Source: Anaerolineae bacterium
Lineage (GTDB): Bacteria; Chloroflexota; Anaerolineae; Aggregatilineales; Phototrophicaceae
Direction of reading: 5' to 3'
Length of the DNA: 64,000 nt
NCBI GenBank assembly: GCA_017303635.1
Contig: JAFLCG010000010.1
Coordinates: forward strand, 124,001 to 188,000
This document shows, piece after piece, positions 18,076-28,137 of this stretch (positions within the stretch are counted from its first letter, which is position 1; every line of letters starts with the position of its first letter). A program made the translations under genes and the position numbers. The notes beneath the pieces are model-generated. The model worked only from the letters and a program-made list of their open reading frames with translations. It made no database searches and had not been told where the DNA came from.

Positions 18076-18798
18076 ATGCCTGAAGCCCCATTGGCACTCA
18101 TTCTGATTTGTTTTGCTGCTTTTTTTACGTTCGGCATGACCGGCTTCGGTTCTGCCTTGATCGCGATGCCGCTGCTGGTGCCGATGCTCGGCGTTAAAGT
18201 GGCCGCACCGCTTGTTGCTCTGTGCGGAGTTGGCGCAGAAGTGGTCCTCATCTTCCGCTATCGAAAAGAAATCCGTTTGGGTGCGATTTGGCGGTTGGCG
18301 CTGGCTTCTGGGCTGGCGATCCCGATTGGTCTGCTCGCTGCTCGCTACCTTGACCAGCGTCTGGTCATGCATATTTTGGGGATCGTGGTGACTTTCTACG
18401 GGGCCTATGGACTGCTCAATCTGCCCCTTCCACGACTTGAGAATCAAAAGTGGGCGTTTCCTTTCGGATTTCTCAGCGGCATGTTGAGCGGGGCCTACAA
18501 TACGGGTGGACCCCCGGCTGTAATCTACGGGACTATGAGCCGCTGGTCTCCGACCGAGTTCAAGACGAATTTACAGGGGATGTTCCTGGTCAACAGCAGC
18601 ATTGTGCTGACTTCGCATACTTTGAGCGGCAATATCACGACCAGCGTACTGACTGATTTTGTGATTGCCCTACCAGGGGTGCTGCTGGGGCTATGGTTGG
18701 GAATGCGGATTGAAAAACAAGTACCGCCGCTGTTGTTCAGGCGGATCGTGCTCGCCTTGTTGGTTGTAATCGGGCTACGGTTGCTGTTCACGGCCTGA
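18076..18798 (+). CDS. TauE/SafE-family sulfite/anion permease
   Basis: 240 residues with about seven to eight TM helices. The TauE/SafE signature FGMTGFGSALIAMPLL is at the start of the first pair of repeats and a second copy-like FLSGMLSGAYNTGGPP is at about residues 130-150. Family members export sulfite, sulfoacetate or related anions. The short cytoplasmic loop contains RYRKEIRLGAI. No sulfur-metabolism gene is beside it, so the substrate is open. A long leader with repeats precedes it. Confidence 0.88.
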   Translation: MPEAPLALILICFAAFFTFGMTGFGSALIAMPLLVPMLGVKVAAPLVALCGVGAEVVLIFRYRKEIRLGAIWRLALASGLAIPIGLLAARYLDQRLVMHILGIVVTFYGAYGLLNLPLPRLENQKWAFPFGFLSGMLSGAYNTGGPPAVIYGTMSRWSPTEFKTNLQGMFLVNSSIVLTSHTLSGNITTSVLTDFVIALPGVLLGLWLGMRIEKQVPPLLFRRIVLALLVVIGLRLLFTA

Positions 18799-18799
18799 G

Positions 18800-19189
18800 C
18801 TAAGCGGCAAATTCCTTTAAACGTTCCTGCACAATCAACCGTGCTTCCGGCAACGAATTGGCTAACCAGTAGCCTCGGGCCAGGTGGGGATAAATGCGGC
18901 TGAAGGTCTGGTAGAGGGATTCGGCGATGGGCGGTAGTCCGACCACGACCAGGGTTACAGAACGCGGATGACGCTGACTGCCGATATGTCGCAGATGTGA
19001 GAAGATGTCATCGGGAATCGCAAAGCGGTCAGGTAGTTCGATGATTTCGCAAACGGCTGCTGAGTGTTGCTCAATCAATTGCCAGGCAAGCGTGCTGGCC
19101 TCTTCAAAGTCTTTCCAATTCCATTCATATGGATAGGTATACCGGAGGGCTAGCTGCTCCTCGGTATCCCATTCGACCCTGATCGGCAT
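18800..19189 (-). CDS. Unknown STAS/SpoIIAA-like small protein
   Basis: 129 residues from MPIRVEWD; a longer start exists 21 bases upstream. Alternating helix-strand pattern WKDFEEASTLAWQLIEQHSAAVCEIIELPDRFAIPDDIFSHLRHIGSQRHPRSVTLVVVGLPPIAESLYQTFSRIYPHLA resembles the STAS-like/SpoIIAA fold seen in many short Chloroflexota proteins. It ends one base from the convergent permease stop. No catalytic residues stand out. Function unknown. Confidence 0.65.
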   Translation of the reverse strand: MPIRVEWDTEEQLALRYTYPYEWNWKDFEEASTLAWQLIEQHSAAVCEIIELPDRFAIPDDIFSHLRHIGSQRHPRSVTLVVVGLPPIAESLYQTFSRIYPHLARGYWLANSLPEARLIVQERLKEFAA

Positions 19190-19277
19190 GACAACACATC
19201 CACAAACCATAACGTCAACTATTTGGTTTGTACATCCGTCTTCAGGTAGATTGCGTTGAGGCTAGATGAATGTTTTG

Positions 19278-21518
19278 TTACTTTCGGATTCCGAAGAAGT
19301 AATATTCCAGAATATCCCTCACAATCGGCGCGGCGACACCCGAGCCTTCCCCTGAATTTTCTACCATCACCACAACCGCGATCTCAGGATCACGCATGGG
19401 TGCATAGGCGGCAAACCAGGCGTGAGAGATTGCGCTGGGGCTGCTGCCATCGGTGGCCGTACCGGTTTTGCCGCAAACGCCGATGGTTTGAAGTTCGCTG
19501 CGACGGAACTGATACTCGGCGGTGCCGTCCTGCCGCTGGGTGACATTGCACATGCCTGCGCGGAGTGCTTCCAACACTTCGGGCTGGATCTCCACGACAG
19601 TGTCGACTTCCGGAGTATTCACAAAACTCGGTGCTTCGCCCAGCAAACCGGCCTTCCAGACCAATTCTGGGCGGACCATCTGCCCACCGTTAGCAATCGC
19701 AGCTACCATACGAGTGACCTGGAGCGGGGTGACCTGAACCTCACCCTGACCAATCGACATGTTGACGGCATCCGAGAAATTCCAGGGGATGCTGGAAAGC
19801 CGAGCCTTCCAGTCCGGGTCAATGATGAGGCCTTGCTCTTCTTCGATATCCTGGATCCCCGTCAGGACACCCAGCCCCATGTTGCGCGCATAGGTTGGCA
19901 GGGTGAAGGGGTTGTACTGATTGAGCATGAACCCGGCCTCGTAATAGAAGGGGTTGCAGCTATGCGTGAGCGCATCCTGAGTCGTCTGGGTGCCATGACC
20001 ACCGGGCAGCCAGTCCACGCGAACAATATCGCGGTTCCACAGTCCATTACAGGTATAGCGGGTATCCAGCGAATAGATGCCTTCATTCAGGACTGCCAGC
20101 GAGGTGACAATCTTCATCACCGAACCCAGGGGGTAGAGACCCTGGGTCGGGCGATTGAGCAGGGGGCGACGGGTATCGGCCTGTAACTGCCGGATTATGG
20201 CATCAGCTGATTGCCTGCCCATGGGTGGGAAGGGCAGCAGCACATTGGCATCGTAGGTCGGGTAACTGACCAGGGCTAGAATCTCGCCGGTGTGGACATT
20301 CATCACGACGGCAGATGCGCCGCGTGAGGTTTGTGGTGCAAGGCCAGATTTGTAGGCGTTATCCAGTATCCGCAGCGTTTCTGCCTGGAGATCCGAATCC
20401 AGTGTCAACCAGATGCTCTGGGCAGGTTGCGAAGGGGTCCGGGCCAGTTGGCGGAGGACTGTTCCGCCTGGACTGACAATCTGCAGCGTGGCTCCTGGTT
20501 GACCCCGCAGGGTTTCATCCCAGAAGCGCTCAACACCGCTCTTGCCGATGATGGAGTCCGAGTCGAAACCGACTTCAGCCAGCCGCGGGACATCAGCTTC
20601 ATCAGGAAAACCGATTGAACCCAGCACATTTGCCATGGGCCGCCCGTCCACCGCGCCATTGAACATATAACGGCGACTGATCCGGCTGCTGAATTCTGCC
20701 GCGCAAACCGTTTCCAATTGGGTAGCGTACTGTTCGTAAGCAAAGGTCTCCATGGTGCCAAGATCCATCAGCCAGTCAGCCGAGGACTCGTCATAGATGC
20801 CCTGCAATACCGCTGGATCACGAGCAGTCGCTGGTGCCAGCAGGCTCAGGCACTGGCCCCAATCGGCGATTTTATTCTTGACAGCTCGCACCACCACGAT
20901 GCGCCCGTTCATATCGGCCAGCAGCAGGTCGTCCCGGTCGAAGATATTGGCTCGCAGCGGCGGACTCAAATCCAGTCGGAGCTGACCTCCGCTGCCCATT
21001 TCGGCGAATATGTCGCCGGGCGTCCACGCAACCCGCCATTCGCCATTGTGGGGATCAACGACCAACTGCATCCGGCGATCCGGATCATCAAATTGACCGA
21101 GGCGCTCGGTTTGAAAGGTGACGGCATAATTAAAGGTCGCAATATCGTTGCGGACTGAATTGGGGAAAAGCGTAATGCCCGTATATTGAAGGCTCGTCAG
21201 GGTCATGCTGCGGGCAGCAGCGGTATAGATTCGCTCGAAGCTCTCAAACGGAGTTGCTTCCTGACTGGCAAAGGCGATACGGTTGTACATCTCGGCATAG
21301 TTGCCAGCCGACCAGAAATCGAGAAATAGAATGGCGACCCGCAGGCCATCATCCAACGAGTAAGTAGGCTGCGGAACGGGCGTCGCTGCCTCGATTTGTG
21401 CGATCGTTGGAAGAGGCTGTTCTTGTGCGGACGGGGTGGGCTGGCAGGCGGTTAGCGCCAACAACAGTAGAAGAGATCCTACCGCAATGTATCGAGGAAA
21501 CATGCCCATAACCGCCAT
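19278..21518 (-). CDS. Second class B PBP-like lipoprotein with NTF2-like domain
   Basis: About 746 residues from ATG at 21518; longer starts run into the divergent neighbour's region. It has a lipobox LALTAC, so it is probably lipid-anchored rather than TM-anchored. An NTF2-like domain (SLDDGLRVAILFLDFWSAGNYAEMYN) comes next, then a dimerisation domain and the transpeptidase with GSVMK, SCN and CGKTGTATDG. The SxxK motif is SVMK, and the PBP appears catalytically complete. It shares the plan of the PBP at 6564-8759 but has diverged. It is divergently oriented to the deacetylase operon. Confidence 0.88.
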   Translation of the reverse strand: MAVMGMFPRYIAVGSLLLLLALTACQPTPSAQEQPLPTIAQIEAATPVPQPTYSLDDGLRVAILFLDFWSAGNYAEMYNRIAFASQEATPFESFERIYTAAARSMTLTSLQYTGITLFPNSVRNDIATFNYAVTFQTERLGQFDDPDRRMQLVVDPHNGEWRVAWTPGDIFAEMGSGGQLRLDLSPPLRANIFDRDDLLLADMNGRIVVVRAVKNKIADWGQCLSLLAPATARDPAVLQGIYDESSADWLMDLGTMETFAYEQYATQLETVCAAEFSSRISRRYMFNGAVDGRPMANVLGSIGFPDEADVPRLAEVGFDSDSIIGKSGVERFWDETLRGQPGATLQIVSPGGTVLRQLARTPSQPAQSIWLTLDSDLQAETLRILDNAYKSGLAPQTSRGASAVVMNVHTGEILALVSYPTYDANVLLPFPPMGRQSADAIIRQLQADTRRPLLNRPTQGLYPLGSVMKIVTSLAVLNEGIYSLDTRYTCNGLWNRDIVRVDWLPGGHGTQTTQDALTHSCNPFYYEAGFMLNQYNPFTLPTYARNMGLGVLTGIQDIEEEQGLIIDPDWKARLSSIPWNFSDAVNMSIGQGEVQVTPLQVTRMVAAIANGGQMVRPELVWKAGLLGEAPSFVNTPEVDTVVEIQPEVLEALRAGMCNVTQRQDGTAEYQFRRSELQTIGVCGKTGTATDGSSPSAISHAWFAAYAPMRDPEIAVVVMVENSGEGSGVAAPIVRDILEYYFFGIRK

Positions 21519-21645
21519 TAAGCCAATCTGTTCATTGTATTGTAAGGGCAATTTGTTGAATGCGCGATGACCGAGTGCCTTCCGGGCTGACTCGGAAAGC
21601 CTCCATCTGCTACACTCGTCTTCCACGAGAGGAAAACGGTGGCTC

Positions 21646-23166
21646 ATGCTGCGTCTGGTATTGCGGACATCGCCCTATATGGAAGCGCGCGCGCGTTTTG
21701 TTCTGGAGGCGCTCTGTACTCAATACCGTATTCCTTTAACTGAACAGGCTGATAACGCAACTTTCACGCTCTACTATGGTGATCCCGCCCAGGCGACTGA
21801 TGACGTGCTGGGTCACGATGGTGGCATCATCATTCCGCTTCAAGCGAATACAGAAGCTTTTTTCCGGGAACACCGTCGTTTTGATCCCGTATCCGCTATT
21901 GAATGGGGAAGTTTACGGTACCTATTTGGTACTTCTGGAACTGTTGAGCAGCGAGGTCGTTGGTCAGTCCTGCCAGTGGATTTGATTGCTTCGGCATTCT
22001 TTTTCCTGAGTGCCTATCAGGAATGGGTTAGCGACGATGCGGATGAGCATGGACGCTTCCCGGCTAAAGAGATGCTGCAGGTTCAGTGGGGTATTGAGCA
22101 AATACCGCTGGTAGATCGTTATTTTGCAGCTTTGATCCCGTTGTTACCCGCTAGCTTGAATATCACGCTGGCTCCGTTGATTGGTTATGCCCCCTTTATG
22201 GTGGCGCTATCTCATGATATTGACTACCTTTATCGCGGTCATGGTTCCACTCCCATCATCCAGGCGTTGCAGGTGGCCGCATGGGCGCGAAGCTGGTTAA
22301 CCGGAAAAGCGGCTTCTGAAAAAGTCATCACTACGCTACGGGGCTTTACCCAGTATCCCTACTTCAATCTGGACCAGATTGCCCACCAGGAATTGGAAGC
22401 AGGGGTGCGGGCCACCTATTATTTCTTGCCTCAATATGGTGTCCCGCAGCGGCTTCTTCAACCAGGTGCGATCAACAGTGATTGGCGCTACGATGATTTT
22501 CAGTTGCTGACCAAGCGACATCGGGGTGTCGATGCGGATTATCACTTGGAAGATGCGCGAGTGATGCGTGCGCTGTATAGTCTGGAAGCGCAAGGTATGG
22601 AAATTGGACTGCACAGCGGCTACTACAGCATTATGGATGGCTTGCTTGCAGAGGATGTCGCCCGTTTGAGCCAGGTCACGCCCCCTATTCAGGGGATGCG
22701 GGCTCATTATCTGCGTTTCCGGGTGCAGTCGCTTTACCAACAGTTGAACTCAATGTTGGCAGATGAGGCCTTGTCATTGCTATACGATCATTCAATGGGT
22801 ATACCTGGCTGTGCTGGTTATCGTACTGGCACAGCCTATCCTCATCGGCTGTTCGATCACGACGTGGGTCAGCCCTTCGAAACGCTCTCTATTCCCCTGC
22901 ATTTTATGGAAACCTGGTATATACCCAGTTTCAAACCGGCTGAGGAAGTGGAAGGAGCGTGGGACGTGTTGTTATCCATGCTCGAAGCCACTCGCCAGTC
23001 TACTGGGATCCTGACGGTACTGACCCATAACTGGCTATTCAGCGAGGGTGGCGTGGTTTTGTATACGCGCCTGCTCGACTATCTGCACCAACATGCTGGA
23101 CGTGGAATCGCTGTTAAGGACATCGCGGGTTGGTGGAAAAGGCGGCAGGACTCCTATGGCGCGTAG
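21646..23166 (+). CDS. DUF7033-type polysaccharide deacetylase-like protein
   Basis: 506 residues. The N-terminal 180 residues (RARFVLEALCTQYRIPL ... DGGIIIPL) look like the DUF7033 region often fused to NodB-type deacetylases. The catalytic half begins at MVALSHDIDYLYRG, which holds the metal-binding HD pair; IGLHSGYYS and IQGMRAHYLRF supply later motifs. It would remove acetyl groups from a surface polysaccharide. First gene of a tight operon; its end overlaps the flippase start by 11 bases. Confidence 0.82.
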   Translation: MLRLVLRTSPYMEARARFVLEALCTQYRIPLTEQADNATFTLYYGDPAQATDDVLGHDGGIIIPLQANTEAFFREHRRFDPVSAIEWGSLRYLFGTSGTVEQRGRWSVLPVDLIASAFFFLSAYQEWVSDDADEHGRFPAKEMLQVQWGIEQIPLVDRYFAALIPLLPASLNITLAPLIGYAPFMVALSHDIDYLYRGHGSTPIIQALQVAAWARSWLTGKAASEKVITTLRGFTQYPYFNLDQIAHQELEAGVRATYYFLPQYGVPQRLLQPGAINSDWRYDDFQLLTKRHRGVDADYHLEDARVMRALYSLEAQGMEIGLHSGYYSIMDGLLAEDVARLSQVTPPIQGMRAHYLRFRVQSLYQQLNSMLADEALSLLYDHSMGIPGCAGYRTGTAYPHRLFDHDVGQPFETLSIPLHFMETWYIPSFKPAEEVEGAWDVLLSMLEATRQSTGILTVLTHNWLFSEGGVVLYTRLLDYLHQHAGRGIAVKDIAGWWKRRQDSYGA

Positions 23167-24658
23167 CAATCTGACTCAATCACGTGCCTTTCGCGTCATC
23201 CTGCTCGCATTCGGTCAGGGCATGAGCGGGGTCATTGATATTGCTTTGAAAGCGGTATTGGCGCGTGTGTTTCTCAAAGAGGAATACGCGGTCTATATTG
23301 CAGCTATGTTGGTTTATAGTACGGTCTACCCCATCTTGTCTTTGGGTCTTCCTACAACCACTTATCTTAACTTGCCACGTGGACAATCCCAGGGACGTGG
23401 ACGCGGTGTCTTACTCGAAAATCAAATACTTTTGATGGCATTAGGAGCCTCCTTCGCAGTTTTTCTATTGCTGGGTGGCGCTGGATTAATCGCGGATTCA
23501 ATGCGGAATGCCGGTTTAGTGGGTGCCCTCAATGTATTGGCTTTATACTTCGTCTTTTCCTTACCGCTGTTGGCATTGGATGGCGTCCTGCTGGTCAATG
23601 GGCAAAGCCTGACCATCGTCATCTTTCGTATTGCCAGTCAGATTGCCCGCTTCCTCGGCGTGCTCATTCCAACTCTTATTTGGCAGACACCGATTGCTGC
23701 TCTGGCTGGTCTCTCGGTCATCAGCCTGGCTTTGTGGCTGGTCGGTGCGGCATTGATGTGGCGTTCGACGCCTATAGATGACTGGCGGCCTCGTTTTGGG
23801 AGCGCCTGGAAGCAAGTTCTTTTGGGATTGCCATTGCTGCTTGCCACCTCGTTTGGTGCGCTTCAGTTTAATCTGGATACGTGGCTTGTCTCGATCCTCG
23901 GCACACCTGAACAATTGGCCGTCTTTGCTCTGGGTGCCACTGAACTTCCGTTAATTGGATTGTTTACAGCGGCGGTCACGCAGGTCTTGCTGGCGGATAC
24001 GGCTCGCATGTTTCAGGAAGACAAACGGGAAGAAATCGCGCGCTTGATATGGTCAGCCACGCGGAGCAATGTGATCTTCCTGTTGCCGACTATGGTGTTT
24101 TTTCTGGTGACCGCCAATTCAGTAGTGCCCTTGCTCTACTCTGATGCGTACCGTGAAAGCATTTTGCCGTTTATGCTCTATTTGTTGATTATTCCGGCTC
24201 GCTTTATTAACTATTCCAGTATCGAGATTGCCAGTGGAAAAACCTGGATCGTGCCGATTGTCTTTGGTACCAATATGGTGCTGACGGCATTGCTGACGAT
24301 CTTCCTCTATCCAACTTTTAGCTATCTGGGTGCGACCCTTTCCTACCTTCTGGTGACGTATTTATTTGCTGTGCCAGCGCACTTGATCATCTTTACCCGC
24401 TTGCTCAGGTTGCCATTGTGGAAGGCTTTCCCTGCGCGTGCGTTTGGCCGCATTGGTCTGGCGGTCGGGAGTGCAAGTCTTGTTCTCCTTCTTGATCGCT
24501 GGATGAGTGTGAATGATCTGGCGCGGGTACTCATCCTGGGTGTCTTATTCCTGGCGGCATTAGGAGGCAGTTATCTCGTATTCGGGGTTGAGATTCCATT
24601 AATGCGGGCTTTCGGAACCTTTTGGGCAAAACGAGTGAGCGGGCAGGGGGCAATGTGA
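23156..24658 (+). CDS. Wzx/MATE-like oligosaccharide flippase
   Basis: 500 residues from ATG at 23156; this start overlaps the deacetylase stop and is preferred over longer ones, which would overlap more. There are about 12-14 TM helices (from FRVILLAFGQGMSGVIDIALKAVLARVFLKEEYAVY onward), as in Wzx/MurJ-like exporters of lipid-linked oligosaccharides. It lies between a deacetylase and FrhB/pyruvyltransferase genes, which supports a role in moving a polymer unit across the membrane. Confidence 0.88.
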   Translation: MARSNLTQSRAFRVILLAFGQGMSGVIDIALKAVLARVFLKEEYAVYIAAMLVYSTVYPILSLGLPTTTYLNLPRGQSQGRGRGVLLENQILLMALGASFAVFLLLGGAGLIADSMRNAGLVGALNVLALYFVFSLPLLALDGVLLVNGQSLTIVIFRIASQIARFLGVLIPTLIWQTPIAALAGLSVISLALWLVGAALMWRSTPIDDWRPRFGSAWKQVLLGLPLLLATSFGALQFNLDTWLVSILGTPEQLAVFALGATELPLIGLFTAAVTQVLLADTARMFQEDKREEIARLIWSATRSNVIFLLPTMVFFLVTANSVVPLLYSDAYRESILPFMLYLLIIPARFINYSSIEIASGKTWIVPIVFGTNMVLTALLTIFLYPTFSYLGATLSYLLVTYLFAVPAHLIIFTRLLRLPLWKAFPARAFGRIGLAVGSASLVLLLDRWMSVNDLARVLILGVLFLAALGGSYLVFGVEIPLMRAFGTFWAKRVSGQGAM

Positions 24659-25995
24659 CTGAATCGATCCTAAATGTTAACCTGATTACCCGTAATGATC
24701 TGTGTGTGAGCTGTGGTGCCTGTAAACATGCTTGCCCAGCACAAGCTATCCAAATTCAGATGAATGATGCCAAAGGTTTCTACGAGCCGATTATTGCCAA
24801 CGAGTCTCCCTGTTTGACCTGCGAGAATCGTCCGTGTTTGGCAGTTTGCCCCAGCTATGAGGAGAATTTTGTTGAACTGGCAGGATGGAGCGATCCGGCG
24901 CAGCAGATTGGACCTTACGAGGCTATCTATACCGGTTATAACACCGACAGTGAGGTTCGCAAGCGGGCTAGTTCGGGCGGAATTATCAAGGAACTGTGCC
25001 GCTATTACCTTGAAACCGGGCAAGTGGATGGCGTTATTACCCTGCGCCATATTGAAGGGCTGGAATACGAACCGAATGTCTACACGGAAGTTGACGATGT
25101 TTTGCAGACACCTGGTTCGATTTACCACAACATTAACTTTGAAAAAGCTATTGAGATTCTCAAGTCGCGCCCTGGGCGTTATCTGTTGATTGCTATTCCC
25201 TGTCAGTTAACTTCGATCCGTAAATGGGAACAAACGTGCCGGGAGCAGGTCATAGGCCAAATTGTAGTGACGGTTGGATTGATCTGTGGCTGGATGTTTA
25301 CCCGGCATACGCTTCAGCATTTTGCTCGTTGGCAGGGGGTAGACTACGCTGATCTGCAAAATGCAACCTATCGCGGCGGAGACAAATTTGGTGCGCTGGT
25401 ACTCGAGACGAGTACTGGAAGCCATAGCTTTAGCCGCAGACCCAATTTCTGGAAAGACGCGCATACTATTCCGTATCAGGTAGCATTCTCACGAACTTAC
25501 AATAATCAACGCTGCCTGCTGTGTGTTGAACATCTTAACTATCTGGCTGATCTTGCTGTGGGGGATGCCTGGTTAGATGCCTTCAAGCATGAGAAAGACG
25601 GCACCAGCATTATTATCGTGCGGAAGAAGTCTGTTGGGGCAGTGGTCGAAGAACTGATCGTTTCCGGTCGGTTGGCCCTTAAACCAGCAACTGAAAAGGC
25701 TGTGATCGACTCGCAGAGTGCTGATCTGGCACAAGGGATCAGCGCCCAGCGGATCATCAACCGTCTGAAAGCTGAGGGACACTTTGCTCCCACCTATACC
25801 CTGCCTGCACCGGTCATGGAGCAGGCATCCGAGTCCGTCTGGCAAAAAAACTATCTGGAACCCAAACGTTTCCGGGAGGTGACCTGGGCGACTGGCGGCT
25901 ACGGACTGTATCGCTGGCGGATTATCAAACGCTGGTTGATAACCTTCCGCAACGAAGCACTCAAAGCGGTCGTGCGTTGGGTGAAGCGCAAGTGA
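24655..25995 (+). CDS. FrhB-type Fe-S protein (F420 hydrogenase beta-like)
   Basis: 446 residues from GTG at 24655, which overlaps the flippase stop. Two ferredoxin-like [4Fe-4S] motifs lie near the N-terminus: CVSCGACKHACP (from about residue 17) and CLTCENRPCLAVCP. The FrhB/FdhB C-terminal domain follows (SSGGIIKELCRYYLETGQVDGVI, LLIAIPCQLTSIRKW, GDAWLDAF). In polysaccharide clusters such proteins travel with pyruvyltransferases and are thought to carry out reductive steps on sugars; this function is inference. Flavin may be the cofactor. Confidence 0.88.
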   Translation: MTESILNVNLITRNDLCVSCGACKHACPAQAIQIQMNDAKGFYEPIIANESPCLTCENRPCLAVCPSYEENFVELAGWSDPAQQIGPYEAIYTGYNTDSEVRKRASSGGIIKELCRYYLETGQVDGVITLRHIEGLEYEPNVYTEVDDVLQTPGSIYHNINFEKAIEILKSRPGRYLLIAIPCQLTSIRKWEQTCREQVIGQIVVTVGLICGWMFTRHTLQHFARWQGVDYADLQNATYRGGDKFGALVLETSTGSHSFSRRPNFWKDAHTIPYQVAFSRTYNNQRCLLCVEHLNYLADLAVGDAWLDAFKHEKDGTSIIIVRKKSVGAVVEELIVSGRLALKPATEKAVIDSQSADLAQGISAQRIINRLKAEGHFAPTYTLPAPVMEQASESVWQKNYLEPKRFREVTWATGGYGLYRWRIIKRWLITFRNEALKAVVRWVKRK

Positions 25996-26020
25996 AGATG
26001 ATGTGTACAGGAGGGGCCGT

Positions 26021-26962
26021 ATGTGGTTGGCGGCACTGAATTACTGGGTTTGCCCTGCCTGCCGAGGTTCTTTGACTTTAGCTGAAAGCATCAATACTGA
26101 AGGCAATCAGGTGCTACAGGGAACACTAAAGTGTTCAGCTTGTGCTACTCTGTACCCGATTATACGGGGGGTACCCCGTTTACTCCCGTCCAATGCGACG
26201 GCTGATCTGCTGACCGGGGCTGCCTATAAGCACTTCTTTGATTCCGTGGCACCGAGTGGCTCGGCAGGGGATGATGTGCTCTATGGAAATACCCTATCGG
26301 ATGAGATTACTGATTTTCTCAAGAAGACCGGCTTGAGTTCGTTGGCTGCACTACAGGGTGCCTTGATACTCGATGCGGGCTGTGGCATTGGTCGGATTGA
26401 TGGTGCACTTGCTGAACATGCAGGAGGCGTACTGGCGTTTGATATTACGCCAGCGGTTGAACAAGCTTTTGTAGCATGGAAAGATAGACCAACCGTCCAT
26501 ATTGCTCAAGCCAGTATGACCGCTATACCGATTGCTGATGGAACCATTGATCTGGCCTGGTGTGATGGCGTATTACCATATGTTTCTGATTTCGAGCAAT
26601 CTCTACGCGAGTTACTGCGTACACGTGCGGTGAATGGCCGCCTGTACACCTGGTCCTATGATGAGATCATCACATTGAAGGAACGGATCGGACGTGGTTT
26701 TCACAATCTAAACGTGCCGATGCGACTGCGTTATCCGGCAATGCTGGGGGTGGCGACGGTGCTTTCCAGTGCGGCCAGCGTGTATCGCCGGAAAAATCTG
26801 GTGAAGAATGCACCTCATTTTGCCCAGGGAATGTATGATTGGTCGCTGGCAACGGGTGTGAACCATGTGACAGTGGGTAAGGTGCGGTCACTGGTCGGTA
26901 CGATACCTGATTCACAAGTGTCGAATAATGGTAGACGGGTGGAAATCCGTATTGGATTATAG
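26021..26962 (+). CDS. Methyltransferase with zinc-ribbon N-terminus
   Basis: 313 residues. ATG at 26021 has a strong AGGAGGGG ribosome site. A Trm112-like zinc ribbon (CPACRG ... CSACATLYPIIRGVPRLLP) is followed by a class I SAM-methyltransferase core: LILDAGCGIGRIDG (motif I), FDIT (motif II acidic residue) and IADGTIDLAWCDGVLPYV. Likely methylates a sugar or lipid in the polymer pathway. Confidence 0.85.
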   Translation: MWLAALNYWVCPACRGSLTLAESINTEGNQVLQGTLKCSACATLYPIIRGVPRLLPSNATADLLTGAAYKHFFDSVAPSGSAGDDVLYGNTLSDEITDFLKKTGLSSLAALQGALILDAGCGIGRIDGALAEHAGGVLAFDITPAVEQAFVAWKDRPTVHIAQASMTAIPIADGTIDLAWCDGVLPYVSDFEQSLRELLRTRAVNGRLYTWSYDEIITLKERIGRGFHNLNVPMRLRYPAMLGVATVLSSAASVYRRKNLVKNAPHFAQGMYDWSLATGVNHVTVGKVRSLVGTIPDSQVSNNGRRVEIRIGL

Positions 26963-26967
26963 AAGCT

Positions 26968-28131
26968 ATGGCAGCAAAGACAGTGATGATTGCCGGGTTG
27001 AGCCTGGGAGGGAATAAAGGTGGACCGGCCTTGCTGGCAAGCCTTGCCGGGCTGTTACGAGCCAATGTGCCGGATGTGCGGATTGTGCTATTGAGCACTG
27101 CTCTGGAGAATGACCGCCGCTGGCAGCAGCGTTATCAGGTTGAATTGCTACCTCGTCCGCGTCCCTCTGCCTTAATGCAGCAGTTGAGCATCTATCGGGG
27201 TACAGATCTTGTCATCGATATGCATGGTGTGAAGTTTAGTGGCAAGCTGTCAGTCGCTAGTGCTGGGGTGGCGGCGCTTCCTTTGGTTGCGCCAAAAGTC
27301 TGGGGTATTCCGACCGTTTCTTTTACCCAAACCTATGGGCCTTTTGAGAGTACTGCGGCCCGGCTTGCCGCCCAACTCAGCCTACGTGCGGCCAATTTGT
27401 TGTACGTACGGGAGCCACAGTCGGCTGCCATCCTGGACGCAGTTGGGTTAAGGGGTCAATATACCCTGTACCCGGATGTCGCCATCACGCTGCCGCCTGA
27501 TCCAGTTGAACAGGTTGCGATAGATGATAGCTCACGCCAATTCATGGAAAAGCCGTTTATTGGTGTTTCGATCAGCAAAAAAGTGGTTAGGGAAGAACTG
27601 CGTAAAAAGCTGCCTGCACGGTACCGAACAATGATGACTGATCTGCTGCGGTGGTTGCTGGATCAGGGGCATCGGGTTCTCTTGGTCCCCCATGTCTACA
27701 CACCCTATGCACCGAATGACAACGATTATGAATTGATCGAACAGGTGCACACTGAACTCAAAGCCCAATATGCCCCCGACCAGGTTCATATGATTACGCA
27801 GGATTTACCGCCCGAATCGCTCAAGACCATCATCAGTCAGTCGCAGATCTTTGTCGGGTCACGTTATCACAGTTTGGTTGCAGCGCTTTCCAGTGGTGTG
27901 CCTTCTCTTTCGGTCGGTTGGAGCCATAAATACCAGGGATTGCTTGGCCTGTTCGGATTAGAACATTATGCGACGTGGGCCGAACGCATAACGGAAAATG
28001 AGATCCGCGTTATGGTGAGCGAGTTGCTGGATCAACGAGATCTGCTAGCAACACAAATTCGTGATCGTTTGCCGGAGGCTCAAGCGCGGGTTGGCGAGAG
28101 CGTTCGCCGGATAGCTGAGTTAGTTCGGTAG
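26968..28131 (+). CDS. Polysaccharide pyruvyltransferase family protein
   Basis: 387 residues. NKGGPALLASLAGLL near the N-terminus, YVREPQSAAIL, YPDVAI, and the C-terminal IFVGSRYHSLVAALSSGVPSLSVGWSHKY match polysaccharide pyruvyltransferases (GT-B-like), which add pyruvate ketals from PEP to sugars. It follows the methyltransferase by five bases. Pyruvylated polymers often anchor S-layer proteins, so a wall-polymer role is plausible. The acceptor is unknown. Confidence 0.88.
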   Translation: MAAKTVMIAGLSLGGNKGGPALLASLAGLLRANVPDVRIVLLSTALENDRRWQQRYQVELLPRPRPSALMQQLSIYRGTDLVIDMHGVKFSGKLSVASAGVAALPLVAPKVWGIPTVSFTQTYGPFESTAARLAAQLSLRAANLLYVREPQSAAILDAVGLRGQYTLYPDVAITLPPDPVEQVAIDDSSRQFMEKPFIGVSISKKVVREELRKKLPARYRTMMTDLLRWLLDQGHRVLLVPHVYTPYAPNDNDYELIEQVHTELKAQYAPDQVHMITQDLPPESLKTIISQSQIFVGSRYHSLVAALSSGVPSLSVGWSHKYQGLLGLFGLEHYATWAERITENEIRVMVSELLDQRDLLATQIRDRLPEAQARVGESVRRIAELVR

Positions 28132-28137
28132 CAGATT